64,000 bases of DNA from Caballeronia sp. dw_276 (GCF_018449635.1 NZ_JAAVUV010000004.1:62001-126000), one strand, 5' to 3'; counted from the stretch's first letter, positions 8,303 to 18,960 are shown. Numbers and translations: made by a program. Notes: generated by a model from the letters alone, not told the origin.

Positions 8303-8663
8303 AGGACCACGCGTCGCTTGTTGTGGAACAACCCGGCGGTCGCTTGAGCGTCCTTTCATTAGTAATCCGTAAGGTTTTGCGCAACCGTTTGCGCCGCTTT
8401 TGCTGGTCCTTCGAGCAGGCGCGTGACAAACAGGTTTTCTACGGATGAGAGCAACGAAATTGGGCGTCTGGCGAAATCAAGATGCCGCGGCAACTTGGTG
8501 CGACGCAAACATAAAACCGCCGAAACCCGCGCCAAATCGGCGTCGATTCATATGCGGCACTGCAGCAACCGAGTATCGAAACAAAAAGACGCTTGACTAA
8601 TACTGTGTGTGGAATATTGTATATCACGAACTACACAAACACCCCGCCAAAGGAGGAGACGTC
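8303..8663. other. intergenic region between the GntR gene and oxc
   Basis: 361 bp with no credible gene. The first 250 bases show no structure I can name. The last 80 bases hold the oxc promoter and operator (listed separately) and the strong AGGAGG ribosome site at 8651-8656. Confidence 0.6.
8593..8627 (+). promoter_or_regulatory. oxc promoter with overlapping operator
   Basis: TTGACT at 8593-8598 and TATTGT at 8615-8620, 16 bp apart, make a plausible sigma-70 promoter. The operator-like sequence AATATTGTATATCAC (8613-8627) covers the -10 box, so bound regulator would block polymerase. The same geometry occurs at the second frc promoter. Confidence 0.55.
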
Positions 8664-10421
8664 ATGGCCGAAGTAGTAAGTAACCCGCAGAGCGCCACTG
8701 CAAGCGACACGCAAGTAGAGAAGAAGGCGGAAACGACAGATGGTTTCCATCTCGTCATCGATGCACTCAAGCTGAACGACATCCACACCATTTTCGGTCT
8801 GGTGGGCATTCCGATCACCGACCTCGCGCGCCTCGCGCAAGCCGAAGGCATGCGCTTCATCGGTTTCCGTCATGAGCAGCATGCGGGCAACGCGGCCGCC
8901 ATCGCCGGTTACATGACGAAGAAGCCGGGCATCTGCCTCACGGTTTCCGCGCCGGGATTCCTGAACGGCCTGACCGCGCTCGCCAACGCAACCACGAACT
9001 GCTTCCCGATGATCCTGATCAGCGGTTCGAGCGAACGTGAGATCGTCGACTTGCAGCAGGGCGATTACGAGGAAATGGACCAGTTGAACGCGGCCAAGCC
9101 GTACGCGAAGGCTGCGTATCGCGTGTTGCACGCTGAAGATATCGGCGTGGGTATTGCACGGGCAATTCGCGCAGCTGTATCGGGCCGTCCTGGCGGCGTT
9201 TATCTGGACTTGCCGGCCAAACTGCTCGCGCAGACCATCGACGCAGTGAAGGCACAGCAATCGCTGATCAAGGTTGTCGATGCTGCCCCGAGCCAGATTC
9301 CCGCGCCGGATTCGGTGAAGCGCGCAATCGATGTACTGAAGGGCGCGAAGCGTCCTCTGATCCTGCTCGGCAAGGGCGCGGCCTACGCGCAAGCCGATGC
9401 CGAGATCCGCGCTTTCGTGGAAAAGAGCGGCATTCCCTACTTGCCGATGTCCATGGCCAAGGGCCTCCTGCCCGATACACACGAGCAATCGGCATCGGCG
9501 GCTCGTTCGTTCGTGCTGCAGGAAGCCGACGTTGTGGTGCTGATCGGCGCGCGGCTGAACTGGCTGCTGTCGCACGGCAAGGGCAAGACGTGGGGCGCGG
9601 TACCGAAGAAGTTCATCCAGATCGACATTTCCCCAACGGAAATCGACAGCAACGTGGCGATCGCCGCGCCGGTGATCGGTGACATCGGTTCATGCGTGTC
9701 CGCATTGCTGACAGAAATCCAGTCGGGCGGTTTCACGAAGCCGAGCGTCGAATGGACCGGCGCGATCACGGAAAGGAAGAGCAAGAATCTCGCGAAGATG
9801 GCCGCGACGCTCGAACAAAATCCGTCGCCGATGAACTTCCACAGCGCCCTGCGCGCAATCCGCGACGTGCTGAAGACGCGTCCGGACATCAACGTCGTCA
9901 ACGAAGGCGCGAACACGCTGGACTATGCGCGCAGCATCATCGACATGTACGAGCCGCGCAAGCGCTTCGATTCCGGCACGTGGGGGATCATGGGTATCGG
10001 CATGGGCTTCGCGATCGGCGCGGCCGTGACGAGCGGCAAGCCGGTGGTCGCAATCGAAGGCGACAGCGCGTTCGGTTTCAGCGGCATGGAACTCGAAACC
10101 ATCTGCCGATACGACCTGCCCGTTGTCACCATCGTGTTCAACAACAACGGCGTGTATCGCGGCACGGACGTGAATCCGACTGGCGGCAAGGACGTCGCGC
10201 CGACCGTGTTCGTGAAGGGCGCGCGCTACGACAAGATGATCGAGGCATTCGGTGGCGTGGGCTTTAACGCCGAGACACCGGAAGAACTGACGAAGGCGCT
10301 GCTGGAAGGTATCGCCTCAGGCAGGCCGACGCTGATCAACGCTGTTATCGACGAAGCCGCGGGCACGGAAAGCGGCCGTCTGACGAACCTCAACCCGCAA
10401 AGCGCGGCGATGAAAAAGTAA
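8664..10421 (+). CDS. oxc: oxalyl-CoA decarboxylase
   Basis: A 585-residue thiamine-diphosphate enzyme that converts oxalyl-CoA to formyl-CoA and CO2. The catalytic glutamate region ([12 protein letters not shown]) lies in the N-terminal Pyr domain. The central domain carries the nucleotide-like fold. The C-terminal PP domain has the metal/ThDP motif GDSAFGFSG near 466, ending in FNNNGVYRG. The ATG at 8664 has AGGAGG seven bases upstream; the 19 residues before it in frame are not needed. Oxalobacter and E. coli Oxc are about 565 residues; the extra length is a polar N-terminal tail. The formyl-CoA transferase gene follows after 23 bp, as expected for an oxc-frc operon. Confidence 0.95.
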   Translation: MAEVVSNPQSATASDTQVEKKAETTDGFHLVIDALKLNDIHTIFGLVGIPITDLARLAQAEGMRFIGFRHEQHAGNAAAIAGYMTKKPGICLTVSAPGFLNGLTALANATTNCFPMILISGSSEREIVDLQQGDYEEMDQLNAAKPYAKAAYRVLHAEDIGVGIARAIRAAVSGRPGGVYLDLPAKLLAQTIDAVKAQQSLIKVVDAAPSQIPAPDSVKRAIDVLKGAKRPLILLGKGAAYAQADAEIRAFVEKSGIPYLPMSMAKGLLPDTHEQSASAARSFVLQEADVVVLIGARLNWLLSHGKGKTWGAVPKKFIQIDISPTEIDSNVAIAAPVIGDIGSCVSALLTEIQSGGFTKPSVEWTGAITERKSKNLAKMAATLEQNPSPMNFHSALRAIRDVLKTRPDINVVNEGANTLDYARSIIDMYEPRKRFDSGTWGIMGIGMGFAIGAAVTSGKPVVAIEGDSAFGFSGMELETICRYDLPVVTIVFNNNGVYRGTDVNPTGGKDVAPTVFVKGARYDKMIEAFGGVGFNAETPEELTKALLEGIASGRPTLINAVIDEAAGTESGRLTNLNPQSAAMKK

Positions 10422-10444
10422 AGCGACGCTAAAGGAGACACGAC

Positions 10445-11695
10445 ATGAGCAAACCACTCGAAGGCATCAAGATCATCGACTTCACGCACGTTCAGGCTGG
10501 TCCTGCGTGCACGCAATTGCTGGCCTGGTTCGGCGCGGACGTGATCAAGGTCGAACGCCCGGGTTCGGGCGACGTGACCCGCAATCAGTTGCGCGATATC
10601 CCCGACGCCGATGCGCTGTACTTCACCATGTTGAACAGCAACAAGAAGTCGCTGACGCTCGACACGAAAAAGCCGGAAGGCAAGGAAGTGCTGGAAAAGC
10701 TGATCCGCGAATCGGACGTTCTGGTTGAGAACTTCGGCCCGGGCGCGCTGGACCGGATGGGTTTTTCGTGGGAACGGCTGAACGAACTGAACCCGAAGAT
10801 GATCGTGGCATCGGTGAAGGGCTTCAGCGACGGCCATCATTACGACGACCTGAAAGTCTACGAAAACGTCGCGCAGTGCGCGGGCGGTGCGGCATCGACC
10901 ACGGGCTTCTGGGACGGTCCTCCGACCATCAGTGCTGCTGCTTTGGGCGACAGCAACACCGGCATGCATCTGGCCATCGGGATTTTGACGGCGCTGATCG
11001 GCCGCGATAAGACCGGCAAGGGCCAGAAGGTCGCGGTATCGATGCAGGACAGCGTGCTGAACCTGTGCCGCGTGAAACTGCGCGACCAGCAGCGTCTGGA
11101 TCGCGTCGGGTATCTCGAGGAATATCCGCAATATCCGCACGGCGAATTCAGCGACGTGGTTCCGCGTGGCGGCAATGCAGGCGGCGGCGGTCAGCCGGGC
11201 TGGATCTTGAAGTGCAAGGGCTGGGAAACCGATCCGAACGCGTACATCTATTTCACGATTCAGGGTCACGCATGGGCGCCGATTTGCAAGGCGCTCGGCA
11301 AGCCGGAATGGATCGACGATCCGGCGTACAAGACGGCTGAAGCACGTCAACCGCATATCTTCGATATCTTTGCGACCATCGAAGAATGGCTGGCCGACAA
11401 AACCAAGTTTGAAGCCGTGGATATCCTGCGCAAGTTCGATATTCCGTGCGCCCCCGTGCTGACAATGAAGGAACTCGCGAACGATCCGTCGCTGCGTGCT
11501 AGCGGCACGATCGTGGAAGTGCCGCACAGCGTTCGCGGTTCGTATCTGACGGTCGGCAGCCCGATCAAGTTTTCTGACTTGAAGCCGGAAGTGACTGCGT
11601 CGCCGCTGTTGGGCGAGCATACGGAAGAAGTATTGGCGAGCCTTGGTTACAGCCAGCAGGAAATCTTCAACCTGAAAGAGATTCAAGCAGTTTGA
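10445..11695 (+). CDS. frc: formyl-CoA:oxalate CoA-transferase
   Basis: A 416-residue family III CoA-transferase, the same length as E. coli YfdW/Frc. It transfers CoA from formyl-CoA to oxalate and so feeds oxalyl-CoA decarboxylase. Catalytic Asp169 (LGDSNTG), the gating tetraglycine loop (GGNAGGGGQ, glycines 246-249) and Trp156 in GFWDGPP are all intact, so it should be an authentic oxalate enzyme. It lies 23 bp after oxc with AAGGAG before the ATG. A GC-rich hairpin follows 17 bases after the stop. A second, more divergent copy lies at 12449. Confidence 0.95.
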   Translation: MSKPLEGIKIIDFTHVQAGPACTQLLAWFGADVIKVERPGSGDVTRNQLRDIPDADALYFTMLNSNKKSLTLDTKKPEGKEVLEKLIRESDVLVENFGPGALDRMGFSWERLNELNPKMIVASVKGFSDGHHYDDLKVYENVAQCAGGAASTTGFWDGPPTISAAALGDSNTGMHLAIGILTALIGRDKTGKGQKVAVSMQDSVLNLCRVKLRDQQRLDRVGYLEEYPQYPHGEFSDVVPRGGNAGGGGQPGWILKCKGWETDPNAYIYFTIQGHAWAPICKALGKPEWIDDPAYKTAEARQPHIFDIFATIEEWLADKTKFEAVDILRKFDIPCAPVLTMKELANDPSLRASGTIVEVPHSVRGSYLTVGSPIKFSDLKPEVTASPLLGEHTEEVLASLGYSQQEIFNLKEIQAV

Positions 11696-11712
11696 TACTG
11701 TAGTTGAAGCAC

Positions 11713-11737
11713 CGGGGTCTCATTCTTCGAGACCCCG
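11713..11737 (+). terminator. hairpin after oxc-frc
   Basis: CGGGGTCTC, a 7-base loop, then GAGACCCCG form a perfect 9-bp stem 18 bases after the frc stop. There is no uridine tract, so it may be a pause or mRNA-protecting hairpin rather than a full intrinsic terminator. Confidence 0.5.
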
Positions 11738-11926
11738 CGCAATGCGGCGTCACAAAGCGGGCGCCGCGTTGGACTGAATCACTGCCCTTCCAGATTTGGC
11801 GAATCTTGACTGATTACAAGTCGGTCAACGCCACAGCCGTCGACACCCTCACGGAAGTTTTGCGCGCCCATGTGCTGACGGCGCCCGTTCGTCTTTTTAT
11901 CGTGAAGCGCTATCAGGAGGTTCCAA

Positions 11927-12166
11927 ATGCACGTCGAAGTCCTTGGTCAATACCGGCTCGAACTGTCCGCCATGCAGCTGATTCACAACGGCGGCTGGGC
12001 GGCATATCTCGCCATTCGCACCGTCGATGAAAACCAGCAGTCGCAATCTGGTTTGTTGCCGTACCAGCACGTGGTCGATGAAGCTGTGTTTGAAAGCGAA
12101 GCCGCGGCAATTGCAGGCGCCCGCCGCGCGGCGATGGCGATGCTGAGCTCGACGGCCAGCAGGTAA
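11927..12166 (+). CDS. small hypothetical protein in the oxalate cluster
   Basis: A 79-residue cytosolic protein starting MHVEVLGQYRLELSAMQL. AGGAGG lies six bases before the ATG, the best sign that it is real. It contains alternating hydrophobic strands in the first half and an alanine-rich helix near the C-terminus (residues 59-72). I recognise no domain. It lies between the two frc copies, 231 bp after the first and 282 bp before the second, on the same strand. It may have its own promoter. No function is proposed. Confidence 0.6.
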   Translation: MHVEVLGQYRLELSAMQLIHNGGWAAYLAIRTVDENQQSQSGLLPYQHVVDEAVFESEAAAIAGARRAAMAMLSSTASR

Positions 12167-12274
12167 ACCCTTGCTTTTAATGCTTGGTGATCCTGAATAA
12201 AACCAATAATTCGCCGACTCAGCGGACACATAAAACAAATGCGCGTCGCCAGACGAAATTAGTCGCAAAAGCGG

Positions 12275-12310
12275 TTGCAGAAATACTATGTTCAAAATAC
12301 GATATATCAG
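12275..12310 (+). promoter_or_regulatory. promoter and operator of the second frc operon
   Basis: TTGCAG at 12275-12280 and TACGAT at 12298-12303 are 17 bp apart. The operator-like AATACGATATATCAG (12296-12310) covers the -10 box, in the same register as at oxc. It would drive frc2, the FAH gene and probably pntAB and pyk. Confidence 0.5.
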
Positions 12311-12448
12311 AAGAGGCGAACCAAAGTAGTTCGTCCGGCGCGCGAACCTTCGCTAACCCATGAGCGATCGACGGTATAAGCCGGCAAAGCCCGGCCACCC
12401 GCATAGCGCCACGCCACGCAGACAAAGATCAATTTAGGGAGACGCAAA

Positions 12449-13696
12449 ATGGGCAAGGCATTGGAGGGCGTGAAGATTCTCGACTTCACGCATGTGCAGT
12501 CGGGTCCGACGTGCACGCAGTTGCTGGCGTGGTTCGGCGCGGATGTGATCAAGGTTGAACGAGCGGGCGTCGGCGATGTTACGCGGGACCAGCTTCGTGA
12601 CATCCCTGAGGCGGACAGCCTGTATTTCACGATGCTGAACCACAACAAGCGTTCGGTCACCATCGATACAAAGAATCCCGAAGGCAAGCAGGTTCTCGAA
12701 GAACTGATCCAGGTCTGCGACGTGATGGTCGAGAATTTCGCGCCGGGCGCGCTCGACCGGATGGGCTTCACGTGGGAACGCGTGCAGGAATTGAATCCCC
12801 GAATGATCGTGGCGTCGGTGAAGGGCTTTGGTCCTGGTCCGTACGAAGACTGCAAGGTCTACGAGAACGTCGCGCAATGCGTGGGCGGGGCGGCATCGAC
12901 TACTGGTTTCGATGATGGCCCGCCCGTTGTGACCGGCGCACAGATCGGCGACTCTGGCACGGGCTTGCATCTCGCGCTTGGCATTGTCACGGCGCTGTTT
13001 CAGCGCCACACGACCGGCCGCGGCCAGTACGTTCTCTCCGCCATGCAGGACAGCGTTCTCAACCTTTGCCGCGTGAAGCTGCGCGATCAGCAACGGCTGG
13101 AGCGCACGGGCGTGATGAAGGAATATCCGCAATATCCCAATGGCGAATTCGGCGAAGCCGTGCCGCGCGCAGGCAATGCGTCGGGCGGCGGTCAGCCGGG
13201 CTGGATCCTGAAATGCAAGGGCTGGGAAACAGACCCGAATGCGTACATCTATTTCATTACGCAAGCACCCGTCTGGGCGAAGATCTGCAACGTGATCGGC
13301 AAGGAAGAATGGGCCACCGATCCGAACTACGCAACCGCCGCCGCGCGCTTGCCGCATCTGAAGGACATCTTCTCGGAGATCGAACGCTGGACCATGACCA
13401 AGACCAAGTTCCAGGCCATGGACATCCTGAACAAATACGACATTCCGTGCGGCCCGATTTTATCGATGAAGGAAATCGCCGAAGAACCGTCGTTGCGCGA
13501 AACCGGAACCATCGTGGAAGTCGATCATCCGGTGCGCGGCAAATATTTGACCGTGGGCAATCCCATCAAGTTATCCGATAGCCCGACCGAAGTCACGCGC
13601 TCGCCCCTGCTCGGCGAACACACCGACGAAGTGATGGCCGAACTCGGCTATCAACCGGAACAGATTGCGCATTTGCGAGCCGTCGGCGCCATATAA
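12449..13696 (+). CDS. formyl-CoA transferase paralogue with altered active-site loops
   Basis: A 415-residue family III CoA-transferase closely similar to the frc product upstream. The catalytic aspartate is kept (Asp168, IGDSGTG). Two positions otherwise conserved in oxalate enzymes differ: GFWDGPP becomes GFDDGPP (Asp155 for Trp), and the tetraglycine gate GGNAGGGGQ becomes AGNASGGGQ (Ser245). In Oxalobacter FRC the glycine loop closes over the acyl-aspartate intermediate, so specificity or kinetics may have changed. It has AGGGAG seven bases before the ATG and its own promoter. It starts an operon with an FAH-family gene and pntAB. It may be a second oxalate enzyme or act on another small dicarboxylate. 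Confidence 0.88.
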   Translation: MGKALEGVKILDFTHVQSGPTCTQLLAWFGADVIKVERAGVGDVTRDQLRDIPEADSLYFTMLNHNKRSVTIDTKNPEGKQVLEELIQVCDVMVENFAPGALDRMGFTWERVQELNPRMIVASVKGFGPGPYEDCKVYENVAQCVGGAASTTGFDDGPPVVTGAQIGDSGTGLHLALGIVTALFQRHTTGRGQYVLSAMQDSVLNLCRVKLRDQQRLERTGVMKEYPQYPNGEFGEAVPRAGNASGGGQPGWILKCKGWETDPNAYIYFITQAPVWAKICNVIGKEEWATDPNYATAAARLPHLKDIFSEIERWTMTKTKFQAMDILNKYDIPCGPILSMKEIAEEPSLRETGTIVEVDHPVRGKYLTVGNPIKLSDSPTEVTRSPLLGEHTDEVMAELGYQPEQIAHLRAVGAI

Positions 13697-13782
13697 GCGC
13701 CGGCTCGCACGAAAAGATGACGCGACGCGGCCGATTGCGGCCGGCGTCAGCGCACCCCATAAAAACTTGCAGGAGACAAACG

Positions 13783-14562
13783 ATGAAAACGTGGATACGG
13801 TTTCGGAACGCGCATGGCCAGACGGGCTTCGGCGTTCTGGAAAACCATCGCATCACGCAATACGACGGCGAAATGTTCGGGACGTCAACGCCCGGCGCCA
13901 AGCTCCTGAGCCTGGAAGACGTCACGCTGCTGAGCCCCTGCGTGCCGACAAAAGTCGTCGCGCTCTGGAACAACTTTCACGCGTTGTCGGAAAAGCTGGG
14001 AAAGGCCGCGCCTTCCCATCCGCTGTTTCTCATCAAGCCGCCGACATCCGTGATCGGTCACGGCGAACCCATCCGGCGTCCGAAAGCGTACAGCGGCAAA
14101 ATCGCTTATGAGGGCGAGCTGGCAATCGTGATCGGCAAGCGCTGCAGCAATGTATCGGCGGAAGAAGCCGATGACTACATCTTCGGCTATAGCTGCATCA
14201 ACGACGTCACCGCCGCCGAACTCCTCAATGAAGATCCCAACTTCGCGCAATGGTGCAGGTCGAAGGGCTTCGATACGTTCAGCTGCATCGGCCCCGCGAT
14301 TCAGCGTGACTTCGACTGGCGCAACGCGCATGTCGTGACGCGTCTCGACGGCGTCGAGCGTCAGAACTATCCGCTCTCGGACATGATCTATTCGCCCGCG
14401 CAGCAAATCAGTTTGATCTCGCAGGACATGACGCTCGAACCCGGCGATGTCATCGCGTGCGGCACGTCCATTGGCGTGGGATCGATCAAGGACGGCGCGA
14501 CGGTGGAAGTGTCCATCGGCGGAATTGGCGTGTTGTCGAACGTTTTATCGGGCGGAGTCTGA
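13783..14562 (+). CDS. fumarylacetoacetate hydrolase family protein
   Basis: A 259-residue FAH-superfamily protein. The metal-binding pattern is visible: [10 protein letters not shown] (Glu), [14 protein letters not shown] with its aspartate near 145, and the closing [17 protein letters not shown]. Members act as acylpyruvate hydrolases, oxaloacetate decarboxylases or 2-hydroxyhepta-diene isomerases; a role on a 2-oxo diacid such as oxaloacetate would suit the oxalate context but is inference. AGGAG lies seven bases before the ATG. The gene is 86 bp after the second frc, and its stop is one base before the pntA start codon, so it is coupled to the transhydrogenase genes. Confidence 0.85.
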   Translation: MKTWIRFRNAHGQTGFGVLENHRITQYDGEMFGTSTPGAKLLSLEDVTLLSPCVPTKVVALWNNFHALSEKLGKAAPSHPLFLIKPPTSVIGHGEPIRRPKAYSGKIAYEGELAIVIGKRCSNVSAEEADDYIFGYSCINDVTAAELLNEDPNFAQWCRSKGFDTFSCIGPAIQRDFDWRNAHVVTRLDGVERQNYPLSDMIYSPAQQISLISQDMTLEPGDVIACGTSIGVGSIKDGATVEVSIGGIGVLSNVLSGGV

Positions 14563-14563
14563 C

Positions 14564-16111
14564 ATGGCGATGACCATTGCAGTACCGCGCGAGATTCGCG
14601 CGGGCGAGCGCCGCGTTGCCGCGACGCCTGAAACCGTCGGCCAGTTGCTGAAGCTCGGCTTCTCGGTGAACGTGGAAACACAAGCGGGCCTCGCTGCATC
14701 GTTCGATGACGATTCCTACCGCGCAGCAGGCGCTCAGATAGTGAGCGATACCAACGCGCTGTGGTCTGGCGCCGATATCGTGATCAAGGTCCGTGCGCCC
14801 GAGCCGGATGAATCTACGTTGCTCAAGAAAGGCGCGACGCTGATCAGCTTCGTCTGGCCCGCGCAAAACGCTGCGCTGCTGGCGCAACTCGCGGCGGCCG
14901 GCGCCAACGTCATGGCGATGGATTCCGTGCCACGCATCTCGCGCGCGCAGAAACTCGACGCGTTGAGCTCGATGGCGAACATGGCAGGTTATCGCGCGGT
15001 CATCGAAGCGGCGCAGCATTTCGGGCGCGTGTTCACCGGGCAGATCACCGCCGCCGGCAAGATGCCGCCTGCGAAGGTCCTGGTCATCGGCGCGGGCGTG
15101 GCGGGTCTCGCGGCGATCGGCGCTGCGCGTGGCCTGGGTGCAATCGTGCGCGCCTTCGATACCCGTGCCGAAGTCGAGCAGCAAGTCGAAAGCATGGGCG
15201 CGGTGTTCCTCACGGTCGATATCGAAGAAGAAGGCAGCGGCGGCGGTGGCTACGCGAAACAGATGAGCGCGGAGTTCATCGCGGCGGAGATGGCGCTGTT
15301 CGCGGCGCAGGCGAAGGAAGTCGACATCATCATCACGACCGCGCTGATCCCAGGCAAACCCGCGCCGAAGCTGATCACCGCCGAGATGGTCGGGATGATG
15401 CGCGCGGGCAGCGTGATCGTGGATATGGCGGCCGAGCAGGGTGGCAATTGCGAGCTCACGCAGCCGGGTGAAGTGGCGCGGGTTCACGGTGTATCCATAG
15501 TCGGCTACACCGATCTTGCGAGCCGCATGGCGACGCAATCGAGCCAGCTTTACGGCACCAACATTCGCCACTTGCTGACGGACTTGACGCCGCAAAAAGA
15601 TGGCATCGCGAAGATCAATATGGACGACGACGTGATGCGCGGCGCGACCGTCGTGCATGACGGCGTCGTGAGCTGGCCGCCGCCACCGCCGAAAACGGCT
15701 GCCATTGCGCCGCACAAGCCCGCGGCTGCCAAGCCTGCCGCAGCGGAAATCAAGGAAGAACCGCGCAATCCCTTGATATCGGTTGTGATCCTGGCGGTCG
15801 CCGCATTGGCCCTGCTCGCGCTTGGCGCGGTCGCGCCGCCTGCGTTCGTCGCGCATCTGACGGTGTTCGTGCTGGCGGTGTTCGTCGGTTATCAGGTTGT
15901 CTGGAACGTGACGCCCGCGTTGCACACGCCGCTCATGAGCGTGACCAATGCAATCAGCGGGATCATCGTGATCGGCGCGCTGCTGCAACTCGGCACGTCC
16001 GACACGCTCGTGACCGTACTTGGCGGCATCGCGTTGCTGGTTGCCACGATCAACATTGCCGGCGGGTTCCTCGTGACCCATCGCATGTTGAAGATGTTTC
16101 AGCGCAACTAA
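14564..16111 (+). CDS. pntA: NAD(P) transhydrogenase subunit alpha
   Basis: A 515-residue Re/Si-specific transhydrogenase alpha subunit of the fused E. coli type (about 510 residues). An N-terminal NAD(H)-binding alanine dehydrogenase-like domain has the Rossmann motif [19 protein letters not shown] near 172-190 and [15 protein letters not shown] proline/alanine-rich linker around 370-395 leads to four C-terminal membrane helices. With PntB it drives NADH + NADP+ to NAD+ + NADPH using the proton gradient. The ATG at 14564, one base after the FAH stop, follows GGCGGAG. pntB begins 11 bp after the stop. Confidence 0.94.
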   Translation: MAMTIAVPREIRAGERRVAATPETVGQLLKLGFSVNVETQAGLAASFDDDSYRAAGAQIVSDTNALWSGADIVIKVRAPEPDESTLLKKGATLISFVWPAQNAALLAQLAAAGANVMAMDSVPRISRAQKLDALSSMANMAGYRAVIEAAQHFGRVFTGQITAAGKMPPAKVLVIGAGVAGLAAIGAARGLGAIVRAFDTRAEVEQQVESMGAVFLTVDIEEEGSGGGGYAKQMSAEFIAAEMALFAAQAKEVDIIITTALIPGKPAPKLITAEMVGMMRAGSVIVDMAAEQGGNCELTQPGEVARVHGVSIVGYTDLASRMATQSSQLYGTNIRHLLTDLTPQKDGIAKINMDDDVMRGATVVHDGVVSWPPPPPKTAAIAPHKPAAAKPAAAEIKEEPRNPLISVVILAVAALALLALGAVAPPAFVAHLTVFVLAVFVGYQVVWNVTPALHTPLMSVTNAISGIIVIGALLQLGTSDTLVTVLGGIALLVATINIAGGFLVTHRMLKMFQRN

Positions 16112-16122
16112 GGAGAAAAAAC

Positions 16123-17517
16123 ATGCTGAACGGAATTGGCAACATTGCGTATCTGGGCGCGGCCGTGCTCTTCATTTTGAGTTTGCGCGGACTGAGTCAT
16201 CCGAGCACCGCACGGCGCGGCAACATCTATGGCGTGGTTGGCATGTTGATCGCGGTCGTGGCGACCTTGCTTATCGCGCAGGGTGCGGGGCTTGCGGTCG
16301 TGCTGGCGGCGGCCGTTGTTGGCGCGGCGATTGGCGCGGTCCTCGCGCGGCGCGTCGAGATGACGCAAATGCCGCAACTCGTGGCGGTGCTGCATAGCTT
16401 CGTCGGATTGGCGGCGGTGTTGATCGGCTTCACGAACTATCTGATGCCGATGGGCGATATTGCCGGCGCCGAGCTGACCATCCATCTCTGCGAGATCTAC
16501 CTTGGCGTGTTCATCGGAACGATCACGTTCACCGGGTCCATTGTCGCGTTCCTGAAGCTGCAAGGCACGATCAGCGGCAAGCCGCTCGTCTTGCCCGCGC
16601 GGCATATGCTGAACCTCGCAGTGCTGGTCGCGTGCGTGGCGCTGGGTTACCGGTTCATGACGGCAAATGTGGTCGCCGACGGCATCACCGCATTGCTCAT
16701 CATGATCGTGCTTGCAGCAGCGCTTGGCGTGCATCTCGTGATGGCGATCGGCGGGGCGGACATGCCCGTGGTTGTATCGATGCTCAACAGCTATTCCGGA
16801 TGGGCCGCCGCCGCGACGGGCTTCATGTTGAGCAACGATCTGCTGATCACGACCGGCGCGCTGGTTGGTTCGAGCGGCGCGATCCTGAGCTACATCATGT
16901 GCCGCGCGATGAACCGCAGTTTCTTGTCGGTGATTCTCGGCGGCTTTGGCGCGGCCAGCGGAACGAGCACGGCGGATGTGGGCGGCGAAGTCATCGCAAC
17001 GAGCATCGATGAAGTCTGCGCCATCCTGCGCGACGCATCTGAAGTCATCATCGTGCCGGGTTACGGCATGGCTGTGGCTCAGGCGCAAACGACCATCAGC
17101 GATATCACGCGCAAGCTCGAAGCGCTCGGCGTGCGGGTCCGCTTCGGCATTCATCCGGTTGCGGGGCGCCTGCCCGGTCATATGAACGTGCTGCTGGCCG
17201 AAGCGAAAGTGCCGTATGACATCGTGCTCGAAATGGACGAGATCAACGAGGATTTCCACACGACCGACGTCGTGCTCGTGATCGGCGCGAACGATATCGT
17301 GAATCCCGGCGCGCTCGAAGATCCGGGCAGCCCGATCGCAGGCATGCCGGTGCTGGAAGTATGGAAGGCGCGCACTGTCGTGGTGTCCAAACGCGGCATG
17401 GCGACGGGTTACGCAGGCGTCGACAACCCGCTCTTCTACAAGGACAACACGCGCATGCTCTTCGGCGATGCCAAGACGAGCGTCGACGCATTGCTGCGTC
17501 AATTGTCCGCCGCCTGA
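16123..17517 (+). CDS. pntB: NAD(P) transhydrogenase subunit beta
   Basis: A 464-residue inner-membrane beta subunit of normal length. About eight or nine N-terminal helices form the proton channel, followed by the NADP(H)-binding domain from about residue 290. That domain has [29 protein letters not shown] and [18 protein letters not shown] precedes the ATG by eight bases. It is immediately followed by pyruvate kinase (18 bp). In this operon the transhydrogenase could turn NADH from formate oxidation into NADPH for glyoxylate or tartronate semialdehyde reduction (inference). Confidence 0.95.
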   Translation: MLNGIGNIAYLGAAVLFILSLRGLSHPSTARRGNIYGVVGMLIAVVATLLIAQGAGLAVVLAAAVVGAAIGAVLARRVEMTQMPQLVAVLHSFVGLAAVLIGFTNYLMPMGDIAGAELTIHLCEIYLGVFIGTITFTGSIVAFLKLQGTISGKPLVLPARHMLNLAVLVACVALGYRFMTANVVADGITALLIMIVLAAALGVHLVMAIGGADMPVVVSMLNSYSGWAAAATGFMLSNDLLITTGALVGSSGAILSYIMCRAMNRSFLSVILGGFGAASGTSTADVGGEVIATSIDEVCAILRDASEVIIVPGYGMAVAQAQTTISDITRKLEALGVRVRFGIHPVAGRLPGHMNVLLAEAKVPYDIVLEMDEINEDFHTTDVVLVIGANDIVNPGALEDPGSPIAGMPVLEVWKARTVVVSKRGMATGYAGVDNPLFYKDNTRMLFGDAKTSVDALLRQLSAA

Positions 17518-17535
17518 TCAAAAGACTGGAACCTT

Positions 17536-18948
17536 ATGATCCGCTCACGCAAAGCCAAGATCGTCGCGACGCTCGGTCCCGCGACATCCGATATCGATAC
17601 GATCACGCAACTTTTCAACGCCGGCGCAGACGTGTTCCGCCTGAACTTCAGCCACGGCTCGCACGAGGATCACAAGCGGCGCTATGACCTCGTGCGTGAA
17701 GTCGAGCGCGCTTCGGGCCGGCCGATATCAATACTCGCCGACATGCAAGGCCCGAAGCTGCGCGTAGGTCCGTTCGCGGCGGGCAAGGTGATGCTGGCCG
17801 AAGGCGCGGAGTTTTCGCTGGACAGCAACCCGGAACCCGGCGATGTGAACCGCGTGTACCTTCCGCATCCCGAACTGTTCGAAGTCGTGGCCGCGGGTCA
17901 ATCATTGTTGCTCGATGACGGCAAGCTTCGCCTCGAAGTCCTCGATAACAACGGCGAGCGCATTCGCACGCGCGTGAAGCACGGCGGGGTTTTATCGGAC
18001 AGGAAGGGCGTGAACGTGCCAGACACCATCCTGCCGATCCCCGTGCTGACGCAAAAGGATCGCGTCGACCTGGAGTTCGCGTTGTCGCTCGGCGCGGACT
18101 GGATCGCGCTTTCGTTCGTGCAGCGTCCGGAGGATCTTGTCGATGCTCGCGAGTTGATCGGCGAACGCGCTGGCCTGATGGTCAAGCTGGAAAAGCCCGC
18201 GGCGCTGGATCGGCTGGATGAAATCGTGCAGGCTTCCGATTCCGTGATGGTCGCGCGCGGCGACCTGGGCGTGGAGCTTCCTCCCGAGCGCGTGCCGGGT
18301 GTGCAAAAACGCATTTTGCGTTCGTGCCGCAGCCATGGAAAACCCGTGATCATCGCGACGCAAATGCTCGAGTCGATGATCGCCGCGCCCGTGCCCACGC
18401 GCGCGGAAGCGTCGGACGTGGCGACCGCAATCTACGATGGCGCCGACGCCGTCATGCTTTCCGCAGAGTCGGCGAGCGGCGCTTTCCCGGTTCAAGCGGT
18501 TGCAATGATGGACCGCATCATCAAGGAGGTGGAGCACGATCCGTTGTACAGAAGTCTGATCGATGCACAGCACGAACTGCCGTTGAATACACCCGGCGAC
18601 GCAATCTGCGCCGCGTTGCGCGATGTCGCCCAGACCATCAACGCCGTGGTCGCCGTGACGTACACAACGTCGGGACATACGAGCTTGCGCGCTGCGCGCC
18701 AGCGTCCGGCCGCGCCCATCTTGAGCATCACGCCGAAGCTTGCGACCGCGCGGCGTCTCGCGCTGGTGTGGGGCGTGCATTCCACCGTGAGTCCGGACAT
18801 CGGATCGGTGGATGAGATGGTCAGCGCCGCTTGCGGGACCGCTGCAAGACAAGGCTTCGCCGCATCCGGTGATCAAGTCGCCATCGCTGCCGGCATGCCG
18901 TTCGGCGAATCGGGAACGACGAACTTGCTGCGCATTGCACGCGTTTAA
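17536..18948 (+). CDS. pyk: pyruvate kinase
   Basis: A 470-residue pyruvate kinase, the same length as E. coli PykF, converting PEP and ADP to pyruvate and ATP. Visible motifs are RLNFSHGSHEDH (substrate/K+ site), DMQGPKLRVG, MVARGDLGVELP, ATQMLESM and AVMLSAESASGAFP. The SAES variant of the usual SGET motif is typical of the pyruvate kinases found in glyoxylate/glycerate operons. It follows pntB by 18 bp. In oxalate-assimilating bacteria the glycerate pathway ends in PEP, so a dedicated pyruvate kinase here fits (inference). The stop lies inside a 20-bp palindrome. Confidence 0.93.
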   Translation: MIRSRKAKIVATLGPATSDIDTITQLFNAGADVFRLNFSHGSHEDHKRRYDLVREVERASGRPISILADMQGPKLRVGPFAAGKVMLAEGAEFSLDSNPEPGDVNRVYLPHPELFEVVAAGQSLLLDDGKLRLEVLDNNGERIRTRVKHGGVLSDRKGVNVPDTILPIPVLTQKDRVDLEFALSLGADWIALSFVQRPEDLVDARELIGERAGLMVKLEKPAALDRLDEIVQASDSVMVARGDLGVELPPERVPGVQKRILRSCRSHGKPVIIATQMLESMIAAPVPTRAEASDVATAIYDGADAVMLSAESASGAFPVQAVAMMDRIIKEVEHDPLYRSLIDAQHELPLNTPGDAICAALRDVAQTINAVVAVTYTTSGHTSLRAARQRPAAPILSITPKLATARRLALVWGVHSTVSPDIGSVDEMVSAACGTAARQGFAASGDQVAIAAGMPFGESGTTNLLRIARV

Positions 18949-18960
18949 TTAATTAAACGC
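18941..18960. repeat. perfect 20-bp palindrome over the pyk stop codon
   Basis: GCGTTTAATTAATTAAACGC reads the same on both strands. The pyk stop codon TAA is at 18946-18948. As RNA it has no loop and lacks a T tract on either side, so a strong terminator is unlikely; it may be a protein-binding site or a weak 3' end. Confidence 0.45.

Noticed and set aside
14486..17502. Long minus-strand frames opposite pntA and pntB
   Set aside because: Same codon-bias artefact; no motifs, and pntA/pntB are clear on the plus strand.
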